In this document: positions 18,901 to 28,000 of the stretch, piece after piece
How positions within the stretch are numbered: the stretch's first letter is position 1
Layout: each line of letters starts with the position of its first letter
NCBI RefSeq assembly: GCF_007752135.1
Contig: NZ_CP036298.1
Location: forward strand, 5,084,001-5,148,000
DNA length: 64,000 bases
DNA from: Aureliella helgolandensis
GTDB lineage: Bacteria > Planctomycetota > Planctomycetia > Pirellulales > Pirellulaceae
Direction of reading: 5' to 3'
Notes under the pieces: model-generated
What the model saw: the letters and a program-made list of their open reading frames with translations, nothing else
What the model was told of the DNA's origin: nothing
The model's database searches: none
Made by a program: the position numbers and the translations under genes

Positions 18901-21001
18901 TCCAACCACGTTGGAGTCTCTGTTGGGCATCGATTAGCGACAGCGCGGACTGCTGCAGCAATTCCAATTCGACCGCGCAATCCGATGCGTCACGTTGGGT
19001 TTGGCAACCGTGAATGTGATCGCGCACCATCTGCGATTTGGTCAGCAATTCCAATGCAACCGCTTCCAACGACTGCGTCGCGCGTGGCTCGGTCGTTGCA
19101 ACGCCCTGTTCGACAAGCCCAGCGATGCTTAAGTACTGGCTCCACAGCTCGCCCAAACGATCCGCTGCCTCCAATCCCCAACTCTCCGTAAGTAGCAAAT
19201 GATCATGCATGGTGCGGATCAATGCTTCCTCGCGAGTCACGCTCTGCGAGTCCCCAATGGGTCCGATCCACTCCAGGCCGCGCGATACGATACGCGGAGT
19301 GATCGCACCTGGGGTCGCCGAAAACCATTCGTAGAGAAATTCGACGGCATCGGGGCGAGAGGGGAGGGGAGGGGCGGCGGGTGGCTCACCATCGCCGGCA
19401 GGCGGCGTCTCATATTGCAGCCATGCAATCGCCTGCTGAATCGGCGGTACAGCGTTCGTTTCGGCTATTGCTGACGGCACATTGGCCGCTTCTGCTGAGT
19501 CGGCAGGCAATCCCGTGCCGGATTCGGAAGCTGGCGTCTGGGAGTCGGTCGATGCGGTCGACGTGTCACTGCTGGTTCCCGACGGTGGGATTGCAGAATT
19601 CCCATTGGCCTGGACAGAATTCGGTAGCGCTACCGTATCGGTGGCCGCCGCATGTTGCAGGTTCCAAGCCTGATCCATCGGGCCCAATGCGTTGACCTCG
19701 CGTAGAAACGTGAGCGAGGCGCCACAAATCGCGGCTGGCCACGGAGAGGCTGGCGTGCCCAGGAAGCTGCGTTGGATCCGGTTCACCTCTTCATCCACTT
19801 GATCCTCATAGGCGTCACCGGCCCACAGCAAACGCTCCGCATGTGCCAGTCGCCCCACGACCGAGGCGCGTTGCCAACCATAGACGGAGGAGGTCCTGGC
19901 ACTCCAGTCTTCCAGTGCCAGCCATGCGTCGGTCACTTTCTGAATCTTTGAATTTCCGCGGAAGCCAGCCGAGTCGGACGCGGCATAGGTCGATCGGAAG
20001 CACAACTCAAAATCGTTGTCTTGATTCTCACCAGCCCACACTAAATGAGGATTTTGAACACGTCCACGATGCTCCCGAACATAGCCGTTTACCGTTGAAG
20101 CCACGAACGCTTCCAGCTCACGGACAGTCACCCGGGAGTTGTCATCGCCGGAGAGTTCATCGGCAAGTCCCTTCAAGCCCGAGGCGACCATAAAGCCGAA
20201 GACGCTGCCCCCGATCTCGGGTGCGCTCCACGCTAGTTGATTCTCGCCGCAGGCCATCAACACTGCAAAATGCTGATAGGGCAAGGTCTGAATCAGCAGC
20301 TTGGCTTCCTCTGCAAAACCAGCGCACAGGAGACCGAACTGCATGTCCGGTGGCTGCTTGCCAGTGTCGAGCAAGACCAACACACGGGCATCACTGCCCA
20401 CCACCACGGGATGCTCCGCAATAGCTCCCAACACCGACTTCAAGGGAACCCACGTCTGTTCGTCCAGCGGGGCGGCATCCGAGAAAATCAAACATGGCTC
20501 ACCCTGACTATTGATGACACCATGAGCAGAGAGGTGCACCATCATCGTTTGATAACCGAACAGGGTGGGTAGCAAGCTGCCGCCGGGACCACCAGGAGTA
20601 ACTTTCTCCAACTCCAACTCAAGCAACTCCTGCCAAGTTCCCTCCAGCTTTTCACGACGCCCGGCCACCACAAACTGACTGCTGGCCCCTAGGGTTTCAA
20701 AGCGGACTTGGTCCTCTTTCGCCCAAGCGTTGGGCGCCCAAGGATATTGGTAGTCCAAGGCAATGATCGAAACAAACGGTGTCGAACTATTCTGGTTCGA
20801 GAGGTAAAGCACCAATCCACTGGTGGCCCCCAACAGAACGCTTAGTGCCACAAACAGGCTGGCCAGCTTGCGTGACACGATCGGCTTGCTCGATGAACCG
20901 GTTGCCCAATACTTGCCCCCTTTGGCAGGTGACACTGAACGTGTTTTCTTCCACGACTGCTTAGGATTCCCCGCAGAGTTATCGCCGCGCCAGCCACTCA
21001 T
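15917..21001 (-). CDS. Giant membrane-anchored protein: degenerate caspase-like domain plus von Willebrand A domain
   Basis: 1,694 residues; the ATG has GGGAAAG a few bases upstream. A basic N-terminus and one hydrophobic helix (about 46-68) predict N-in, C-out topology, placing the rest outside the cytoplasm. Residues 75-310 look like a caspase-fold (peptidase C14) domain: the His motif LSAHG (His160) is intact, but the place where caspases have DAC reads D212-T213-G214, so the catalytic Cys is missing. C251 in LMACGENQ lies in the later strand where the family often has a Cys or Ala. The region 310-1150 is mainly helical with Pro/Ser-rich linkers (about 460-520). A vWA domain starts near residue 1168 with an intact MIDAS (DCSGSM) and ends near 1360. 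The C-terminal 330 residues are beta-rich. The second giant protein is a paralogue over the N-terminus and caspase-like part. Likely a binding, not a proteolytic, protein. Confidence 0.8.
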   Translation of the reverse strand: MSGWRGDNSAGNPKQSWKKTRSVSPAKGGKYWATGSSSKPIVSRKLASLFVALSVLLGATSGLVLYLSNQNSSTPFVSIIALDYQYPWAPNAWAKEDQVRFETLGASSQFVVAGRREKLEGTWQELLELELEKVTPGGPGGSLLPTLFGYQTMMVHLSAHGVINSQGEPCLIFSDAAPLDEQTWVPLKSVLGAIAEHPVVVGSDARVLVLLDTGKQPPDMQFGLLCAGFAEEAKLLIQTLPYQHFAVLMACGENQLAWSAPEIGGSVFGFMVASGLKGLADELSGDDNSRVTVRELEAFVASTVNGYVREHRGRVQNPHLVWAGENQDNDFELCFRSTYAASDSAGFRGNSKIQKVTDAWLALEDWSARTSSVYGWQRASVVGRLAHAERLLWAGDAYEDQVDEEVNRIQRSFLGTPASPWPAAICGASLTFLREVNALGPMDQAWNLQHAAATDTVALPNSVQANGNSAIPPSGTSSDTSTASTDSQTPASESGTGLPADSAEAANVPSAIAETNAVPPIQQAIAWLQYETPPAGDGEPPAAPPLPSRPDAVEFLYEWFSATPGAITPRIVSRGLEWIGPIGDSQSVTREEALIRTMHDHLLLTESWGLEAADRLGELWSQYLSIAGLVEQGVATTEPRATQSLEAVALELLTKSQMVRDHIHGCQTQRDASDCAVELELLQQSALSLIDAQQRLQRGWKIRDELILELPVLAEWLSSPLSRLQPLSPTAAWDRSRQLLVQLEELQRQLSVGEVPLDSMLDQLDHDFEELVAAYSRCMYDLLDVSAKGQRLPLGNLVLSLGLRPTLFRGMELESRGRLHNALQNRFRDFSGTVSEDKLENYCQNILTEGVDESALWQVNELPSSWEEAYAPLQFASLALGGRQLQTPVALTTARGRLAAWGGELRRAEVALPQQLADECVAAIDRMDSLDPLQIGEAEGDLVAAEFRARLIGAVLPADRLTIVPVPEQLHQAVCNQQYALWQTRRALTEFWKTPRLPQAEHQAFLLGSSAAWQAIAARLPPQGPLAMSQDFHQAVAQRSQSWQSVLDSWKIAAPGANEWHGELQLDSFPTGSSWLRLAVGGHSAQLQPIADNRAQLEMKTGSLAQKPQEISLSTQGYPEGSHAVLAWFRGHEASAEVPVYRQEPPITLAWQTEPAAATTLRVEAEAKPARVVFVLDCSGSMQAKPMEKAKNTLLEVIRELGKQFDAESQIAVVAFGHTSEYDTDASDLHSDWQGKKRRPYADVEILQDLVQPSPQVVNELESMLGELTYFGRTPLYEAIIQSIDLLLNRRDGFRGDLRVVVVTDGEDNVFPFADGVQANAKARGYFVVPNEYIHNEQDVIARAQGVSIDFVPFNFIGKAGGVGKLREIAAKTGGKVYGANNNNLAEQLRNSIARDSFTVKNLESGRTIGANIRLADALHVEQTQLPGRFEVRIDNTTEHRVVELLGGETLELQYRAPRGLSFMPYEGDAYAQTSQIKVGEQMFAAQMLTGVPRSVPQVRLLWQSQDETQQSFRPQQFLLEVRRARSGQAGEGPIAWTSDGLWEQNHRSPVLRVALKNLPELEESWLEARLWAMQPRAVLERQAVPLARFRQEPVEVAKGVTVSVETQREPGGVRVVVSEHRQPEAPLVHLEIRPAPDTFSEHQFHTNKVVHEFFYTEAAIEGKLELILAPLPDAPTEQWNASTWLRVPRWVGP

Positions 21002-21479
21002 GTTTCATCTTTCCCGGGAGTACGCGCACTTCGTCTTCGTGCAGATATAAAGTCTTCGTAGCTGTTGAAACGCCCCATCTGCAGGCCTTCTGCACCTCAG
21101 GCACTGGACAACGATCTACCGCACGACTCGAATACGCTTACAAACCTAGTTCGCTTGCCATTGGATTGTCCGTCGGCACCAATTGTAACCGACTGGCGAA
21201 CGCCAACTAGCCGCAGCTTGGAAGCTCCTGAATCTGCCATTATTCGGGCTTGCACTTCCGCTTGCATTCCCCCAGTGGTCTTTTTGGCATCCTATACAAC
21301 CTACGCCGAATGAGAAGTTTGGGTTACAATTCCCCCTTCCTGCAATGGCACAGGGCATTGCATTGCTGGCGACTCTTCGCGCCTTCCCCTCATTTGCCGT
21401 GGTGCGGTGCCGGTTCATGGCTGAATGGACTGCGTTCTGCACACTCACCCATCTTCGCAAACTTCGCCTAATTGTTTCC
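21002..21479. other. Divergent intergenic region, about 480 bp
   Basis: It separates the giant vWA protein (minus) from the FHA gene (plus) and should hold both promoters. A TACAAT hexamer at 21325-21330 is a possible -10 for the FHA gene but has no good -35; an AT-rich patch at 21044-21050 could serve the minus gene. In-frame codons upstream of the FHA start give an implausible protein, so I treat this as non-coding. Confidence 0.4.
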
Positions 21480-23216
21480 ATGCAAGCCTCCTATTTTCTG
21501 AAGCTAGTTTCCGACGCAGCCAGCAACCTTCCGGAAGTCGAGGTTCCCTCCGACCGTGCAGCGACCATTGGACGTGCCCCCACCTGTACGTTCGCGTTCC
21601 CCGAAGACCTACGGATATCGAGCGTCCACTTCGAGATACGCGCCGAACCGTCAGGCTGCCAGCTTCGCGATTTGCAAAGCACCAATGGGCTCTTTAGAAA
21701 TCAACAGAGGATTAGCACGGCCACCGCGGTCGAGGGTGATGAGATTCAAGCCGGCGATTCGATATGGCGCCTCGAAGTGCGTGGCAACGCGGGCTACGCA
21801 CCTCCAACTAGCGCTGTCCCTCTGTCATCTTGGGAGCACGCCCCTACGCCCCCGCCGATTGCAGTCACGCGCTCCCGCACCACCAGCGCTCCCGCGCGCG
21901 CGGCTCGCTTGGTATTGACCAGCCATGAAGGTCACTCGCGCACCTTCCAGGCAGGAGAAGAAACGACCATCGGCCGTACCGAGCTAGCGCAGTGGGTGTT
22001 CCCCGACGATGGGCAGATGTCGAGTTGCCATATGCGGATCTCGCTGACCGGTGACGACTGGCAAGTGCAGGATCTGCAGAGTAGCAATGGCACGTATGTG
22101 AATGGCGTTCGTGTAACCCAAATTGCACTGCACGAAGGCGATCAAATACTGAGTGGGCAAACTCGATTCAACGTCGGCCTCCAACTTCCAGTTGCAACGC
22201 CCGCATTACCGCAAACTCCTCCATCGACAACACGCCCCCCCACAGTCGTCCCACCCCCCCCACACTCTGATTTCGACGGCAGTCCAACTTCTGGCGGTCC
22301 AACTTCCGATAGGCCGGCAGCTGCAGCTCCTCCACTCTCCGCGCCGGTGGAAATTGCCAAAATGCCAGAGCTCACTGGAGATGCATTTGAGGCTCCAGTC
22401 GACTCCCGTAGCACCTCTTACTCCGAGACAAGCGATCATGTAATCGACGGCGGTGACACCGACGTCCAGGAAGACGAGCCTCTGGAGACTCCGCAGCCTC
22501 ACACGGAAACCGCAGCGAGCCCAACAGCAACGCCTACTCCCTCTACGCCAGCGCCGGGCGTCTCCCCTACCAGCGGCTCGCATGCGGTCGAACCCGAAGA
22601 GCCGCTGTTCGAAGCCAGAGAAATGGGCACAGTCTTAGAAGAAAGCGAGGATTCCTCGAATTGCGGCGTAGAAATCGCATCGCAGTCTGCCGCCCCGTTG
22701 TCGCAACAACCACTACCACACGGCACCGCTACACTGCTCCACCGTGGCGTCGCCCAGAGCGAAGACCCCGTCGATGTCGGCCTGCGGTTGCTGCAAACCA
22801 CCAACGGCTGGGTAGTCAACGGAAACGAAATAGAATTTTGGCATGAAGCCACCCAGCAGGACACTGTCTCCGCCGATGACTTAGGGCTCACTCCGATTCG
22901 CGCGGAGGACGCGAGTTGGATCCTTCAGTTTTCTGCCCTGCGTGGCACTGGCAAAGCCTGGCTCTTGTTTTCCTCAGGCGATGTAAAGCAAGTTGAGAAC
23001 ACATTGCTTCAGCTTCAGAGTGCTCAGGCCGCCAACGCTGCATCACTGCCAATGCTCACGGCGGCTGGCTTAGCGGAGCTGCTGGCCAGCCAAGCAGCCG
23101 ACGAAGTGGAACCACTGTTTGGCCCAATCGACGCGATTCTAGTGGAAACGCATGACGGCAGCACTTGGGAGATCTATGGCAAGCCTGCGTTTACCTCCCT
23201 GTGGGATACGCAGTAA
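21480..23216 (+). CDS. Double-FHA-domain protein, candidate T6SS phospho-threonine adaptor
   Basis: 578 residues from the ATG that starts the first FHA domain; an open frame continues upstream but codes nothing domain-like. FHA1 (about 5-102) has IGRAP, SSVHFEIR and STNGLF; FHA2 (about 142-235) has IGRTE, SSCHMRIS and the complete SSNGTYVNG signature. Key Arg, Ser and Asn residues that contact phosphothreonine are present in both. A Pro/Thr/Ser-rich linker (235-435) follows, then a C-terminal alpha/beta domain of about 130 residues (GVAQSEDPVDVG to SLWDTQ) that I do not recognise. FHA domains bind phosphorylated Thr in partner proteins; in kinase-regulated T6SSs, Fha (TagH) is required for assembly. 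The nearby STPK gene and the T6SS gene cluster make this the candidate Fha, but its cargo is not shown by sequence. Confidence 0.85.
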   Translation: MQASYFLKLVSDAASNLPEVEVPSDRAATIGRAPTCTFAFPEDLRISSVHFEIRAEPSGCQLRDLQSTNGLFRNQQRISTATAVEGDEIQAGDSIWRLEVRGNAGYAPPTSAVPLSSWEHAPTPPPIAVTRSRTTSAPARAARLVLTSHEGHSRTFQAGEETTIGRTELAQWVFPDDGQMSSCHMRISLTGDDWQVQDLQSSNGTYVNGVRVTQIALHEGDQILSGQTRFNVGLQLPVATPALPQTPPSTTRPPTVVPPPPHSDFDGSPTSGGPTSDRPAAAAPPLSAPVEIAKMPELTGDAFEAPVDSRSTSYSETSDHVIDGGDTDVQEDEPLETPQPHTETAASPTATPTPSTPAPGVSPTSGSHAVEPEEPLFEAREMGTVLEESEDSSNCGVEIASQSAAPLSQQPLPHGTATLLHRGVAQSEDPVDVGLRLLQTTNGWVVNGNEIEFWHEATQQDTVSADDLGLTPIRAEDASWILQFSALRGTGKAWLLFSSGDVKQVENTLLQLQSAQAANAASLPMLTAAGLAELLASQAADEVEPLFGPIDAILVETHDGSTWEIYGKPAFTSLWDTQ

Positions 23217-23368
23217 ACCGCGGCTTTCCCTCAGCCAAACATCAGCGGCTCAACCCCAGAGAGGCGTTTCCAGCCCAGGGGAGCCGACGCTAGGCTGAGC
23301 ATCCTGGAAGAGCGAAGGGAGACTCGTCCCCCACTCGCTCACAAGCCATCGAACGCCTGTTCCAAGAA

Positions 23369-24610
23369 CTACTCTTCAAAGTAGGAAACCGGAGAGATAA
23401 CGACCGGAGCATTTCCAAAGTCGGCATGATCGCCCACTCTAATGTTCTCGATTCCCTCGGCACCGGTGGGCTCTAGATTGGCACAACCGGCCGCCGATTC
23501 GATCACTCGCCACATTCCATTAAATCCGTCCGCTACGCTGGGATCTGGACGCAAGTGCAAGACGGAGCCAACCGGAATCACGCTGTCTTCTTCCTGGAAA
23601 TGCACGTATGCGACAGTTCTGGCAGCATCATAGGCTAGCACAACACCTCCGCCGGGATTGGGCGTTGCGGTCGTCAGTGGTGGGCTGACCGACATCAGGT
23701 AACGCATTCTGGCAATCCCCTCGGGGACAGCGGACGGCACAGGGCTTGGAGCGGAGCGACGTACGCGGAAATTGCGAGAGGATTGTTCTGCGGCTTCCTG
23801 CTCCAGTAGTGTGGAGATCTGCACGACGGGTGCGAGGCGGCGGGCCTCCAAGGCATCGAGCTGTTCCAGCCCACCGTCATCTCGAAGATTGCGTTCCCGT
23901 TCTGGAATGAGGTCTCCCTCGACTTTTTCTCGCTCGGGCACCACTTCGGGAGTTGGTTCGGGTTCGGGCTCCTTTTTCAGGATATCCAGCGGCGGTGAGC
24001 CTGGGCAGCAGGCCTGAAGCGCTGCCGCAGCGGCCTCACGTACTCTCTTCGAAGGCTCACCGTAGCAGCCGAATTCATCGCGTTCGTAAGCGATCTGCGC
24101 CAGCTTCTTTAGCATTTTGTCGTTGCAGCAGCACGATTGACCGCAATTCGAACAACTCTTGCCGCAGGCTGCAGCTTTGATTTCGTTCATCGTGAGCAGG
24201 CGAACGTCTTCAGTGCAGTCCTCCGCAGAGGCCACCAGTGCGTCCGTGACACTGCCATCCTTGTCGTAGCAGCCACAGCCGATCGATGTGAGATATTTGA
24301 TTGCTTTGATTTTTTGAGGCTTGAGATCCTCCGCCTTTTTGATCTCCGCAGCCCGTTTGATAGCAGGATCGGGCGACTCAAGATTGGCTGGATCATTCAA
24401 AGCTTTGAGTGCGTCTTTGGGCTCGACGGCTGGATGGTTGCCGCGGCGATTGGTCAGCGCTCCCTTGACCTTTTTCATGCCTTGGGGAATCCCCAAGAAA
24501 GACCAAACCGTGGGAGGAGATGGCGGAGCCGGTACTGTCTGAGCCATGGTCGAAGCAGTCATAGCAACCGTTAGGACTGCCGCTGCAATTCGCGTTTTTG
24601 TTCCCACCAT
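23369..24610 (-). CDS. Exported Cys-rich HEAT-repeat-like protein
   Basis: 413 residues from the ATG that has GGAG 9 bases upstream; an ATG 15 bases earlier is also open. A signal peptide (residues 5-24, ending STMAQ) is followed by a helical domain with a Cys cluster: IGCGCYDKDG, then CGKSCSNCGQSCCCND, then FGCYG and ACCPG. The helical pairs (ALVASAEDCTEDVRLLTMNEI; KRVREAAAAALQACC) look like HEAT repeats, in which alternate helices form a binding surface. An acidic Glu/Pro-rich linker leads to a beta-rich C-terminal domain with RTVAYVHF. I know similar proteins from planctomycete genomes without a role. It sits between the FHA protein and the second giant protein, so it might belong to this envelope block. 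Confidence 0.7.
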   Translation of the reverse strand: MVGTKTRIAAAVLTVAMTASTMAQTVPAPPSPPTVWSFLGIPQGMKKVKGALTNRRGNHPAVEPKDALKALNDPANLESPDPAIKRAAEIKKAEDLKPQKIKAIKYLTSIGCGCYDKDGSVTDALVASAEDCTEDVRLLTMNEIKAAACGKSCSNCGQSCCCNDKMLKKLAQIAYERDEFGCYGEPSKRVREAAAAALQACCPGSPPLDILKKEPEPEPTPEVVPEREKVEGDLIPERERNLRDDGGLEQLDALEARRLAPVVQISTLLEQEAAEQSSRNFRVRRSAPSPVPSAVPEGIARMRYLMSVSPPLTTATPNPGGGVVLAYDAARTVAYVHFQEEDSVIPVGSVLHLRPDPSVADGFNGMWRVIESAAGCANLEPTGAEGIENIRVGDHADFGNAPVVISPVSYFEE

Positions 24611-25076
24611 AAATCCGCACTCCATTGCGTTCGATTGGGCAGTTCAAAGTGAAGAACGAGCTCTTCACGAGGTTCCGTGCACCAACGTATCTTGCTGTCA
24701 GTGCCCTCACTGGGTATCGGAGGACTCAAGCTGCGATATTTAGCCTCGCTCGAACTAGATAGCTGAGTTTGCAATGGGAGGCCGTTGCAAATCCCCTAGT
24801 CCACCAGTCTTTCCGTGCATCCCCCAGTCGCGTGACTAAAAATCACTGCCACGAGGCGTTCCTCGAACGGGACCTTCGGGGTCGAAGCCGCATGGTATGG
24901 AGCCAAGAGCTACCCCCCGCCGGTGATTTCCAGACTCCGGTGGCCTACAGAATTGAACCGATTGAATCCGGTTGCTTTAGAATCGGTCGCTGAACCATCG
25001 CCAGTTCCGCATGATGCCATCCCGCCGGCTGAACTCAGACGCAGCGAAGCGGCATACTCAGTTACGCCTACTCCGG
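24611..25076. other. Intergenic region, about 465 bp
   Basis: This lies upstream of the Cys-rich gene and downstream of the second giant protein gene, both on the minus strand. It must hold the promoter of the former. No coding frame with plausible composition and no strong hairpin with a T-run was found. Confidence 0.35.
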
Positions 25077-28000
25077 CTATTCCTTAGCTAAGGGAATGTT
25101 CACGGGCTTGAGATAGTCCTCCTGCTTGAGAAGTTTGACGGCAACTTCCCCCTGGTAGACCACTCCCTGCCAAATCATTTGGGCTTGGAGCGTGTATTCC
25201 CCCGCCTCAATGCCTACGAGCACGTACTCTCCGCTACCGGAAGTCACTGAGAGATCGCTGCGATCTTTCACACTCACCTTAACCGGATTGGGTGGCTTAT
25301 TCTGCCCATTTCCGAAAACAAGCTTCCCGCGGACATCTCCGATCAGTGGCTGGCCACCGTCTTCTCCGGGCCCTGCCGGTTTGGGGTTAATCTTCAGCGT
25401 CCAAGGTCCCAATTCCGATGCATTGCCCAAGATATCCTCCAACTCGACGCGTAGATCATAGCTTGCTGCTGCGAGTTCTTGCACCGGCAGCGTTCGGGCC
25501 CGCAATTGCCAGCCACCTGCAATCGGCAGGAAATCCTCACCCGTCAATTCTTCCCCTAGTACCTGCGCCAGGCTGGGTCGTCCCGCAGGACTGTACAAAA
25601 TCTTCCCCTTGCCAATAGGCACGCTATCTGCCAGATCAAAAGATAGACGAGAGGTCCGCCCCTCAACGGTCTCACTAACTTTTGCCGACTGAGCCAAGAC
25701 AGGACCACGGCCGTCAAGGATCAGCTTTCCGAGACTGCGTGGCTCAGCTCCGCCCATCGATCCCTGAAATTGCGCTTGAGCATCCCCCAGCGAACTCGCG
25801 TCGTAGGAGAAATGCCAGTCCGACAATTGGCACTGAAGGCTGAACGAGTTGCTAGGAGAGCCGATGAGCGCAGCCGTCATATCTCGTTCACCATAAAACG
25901 CACCGAAATCGAAGCCCCACGTGGGGCCAACCAGTCGAAACTCCACCCGTTCCTGCTTGGCATTGGAACGCGCACGGGCCTGAGAATCGATAGCCAGGTT
26001 GATCTCAATGGGCGCCTCTACCGGGCGACGAAACATTGCACCATGGCTGGTTAACATGCGCTCGAATTCACCCAAATTGGGCTTGTATTCTGTCAGGTAG
26101 GTGAGTTGTTCTGGGACTCCAATCGAATGCAGTCTTATTCGGTCGGGAGGTTCCCGTCGCGCCGCCCGCCCGTCGACTCCCACAAATTCGAACAGCGCTC
26201 GGGGATTGCCATCCACGGCGACTTGCAACTCGACTTCGCGTTCGATCTTAGACTCTGCGCTAATCGTAAAGACTTGCCGCGGCTTATCGCTAGTCAGCAC
26301 ATGGCGTCTCTGGGGAACCGTGGCTCGCTTCGGATCGATTCCGGCACCAATCACACACTCCAATTCAATGGGCCGCTCTTCGCTGAAGTCCGTGGGGGCC
26401 AGATCGGGGAATCCATCACGATTGGCATCTTTCAGCTCCACAGTTAATTCAACGCTCTGCAGATCGTCACTCGTGGTTGAATGGGTCGTTAGATAGTCGG
26501 TCGCCAGAACCGGTTCAATTTGCAACCATGTCTTCCAGCTTCGCGTTGGCTCGGACTCCAACCGCACCACAGCCAATAGTCCCCACGAAACATCCTCTCC
26601 GGTCGCTACATCGGCTGCCGGTGGCACAGCTGCTGGCGGAGGATCAGTGGAGGCTGTCGCCGCCCCTGCAAAATCGATCACGACATCCCGTTGCTGTGGA
26701 GCCAATGGATGGGCTGGAGAGCGGCCAATGAATCGAAATTTGCTCAAGCTCTGCTCTTCGAGTTCTAGTGGGACCTCGCCATCAATCTCACTAATAATGC
26801 CCTTCGCTGTTACCCCAGCGCGGGAGGAGGAAGATAAGCGGTAAAATTCAACCGACGCTTGACACGGTTGTTGGTCCAAGTTGGAGACCAGAAATCGAAA
26901 ATTGGACACCCGCCCCGGAAACGGATGGAGCGTGACAATGTCGCCCTGACGGCTGCAGGTTTCCCAGCGTGTCTGACCATCCCGCCGCATTTGTTGCTGC
27001 ACCGCTAGGGCGACGGGAACCGGGACCGGCAGCACACACGACAAACGAGTTTCAAACGCAGGTGCCGCGCCGGCCTGCACCCGCACTTGCAAGCGTATGG
27101 GCTTCTGCGGCTCACCACCGATTGGGCGAATCTCAAGTGGCAGCTTCTGAGCGTCTGACGACAAGTTCACCACTCGCAGTAGATCCTTGGCAGTCAGATT
27201 CAGCACACCACGCTGCCAGCTGGATTGGCTCCCTGCCACTCGAGCCTGCAAGCCATCTAAAGCCAGTGCAATCGATTCGATATTGTCTGCCGCACCTACC
27301 CGGACGAGCGACAACTCGATCATGGCGGGCTCACTGCTGCTGACCAATTCAAACCGATCACCCTGCAGTCGCCCTCCAACAGGGTTGGCCCACGCCAGTC
27401 GCCAACTCGCCGGCGGCTGCGGAATGGTGGGAGTCATCGGCAACTGCTCCTGAATCGACCAATTCCCTTCCATTTGGCAGAGATCTCGTCCGTCGACGCA
27501 TAACCAATCAACTGCAGAGAAGCGACTCGCTCGGACTTTATCCGCATGAGCGCTCAACTGGGTGACCAATTCCGCTGGCGAGGGAACGAGCAGCGCGTTA
27601 CCCACAATTTTGTCGGCCGTCTGCGCCTTGGACAATTCCATCCAACGCGTCGTGGCTGCGCGCTTCACCTGAGGAACTTCCGCCTGCAGCAGAGCGAGAT
27701 CCATGGTCGGCCAACCGGCACCTGCTTCGGCTGGCGCTTGGTCCAATCGCCTCAGATCCACCCACAACTTCATCCGCTGATCGTGTGACAACCAACAATA
27801 GCGAGAAATCAACTCAGCCAATGCACGATGGCTCTCCGGTTGGCTGTGAAATTGCGTAAGGAGCGCTGCGACGCTTGCATCAATATTCTGACGGCAATCG
27901 CGAAGTCGTTGGGTCAGCCGAACCGCTTGAGAACCCGGCAAGTGATCGAGCGCGTTGGCATCCGCGGCGGGGACGCTTCGCAAGTAATCCTGGACGGTCT

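Noticed and set aside
20241-20253. Cys251 of the first giant protein as the catalytic Cys of an active caspase
   Set aside because: The segment LMACGENQ follows one strand later than the DAC position; in the family this place is often Cys or Ala and is not catalytic. Not fully excluded without a model.
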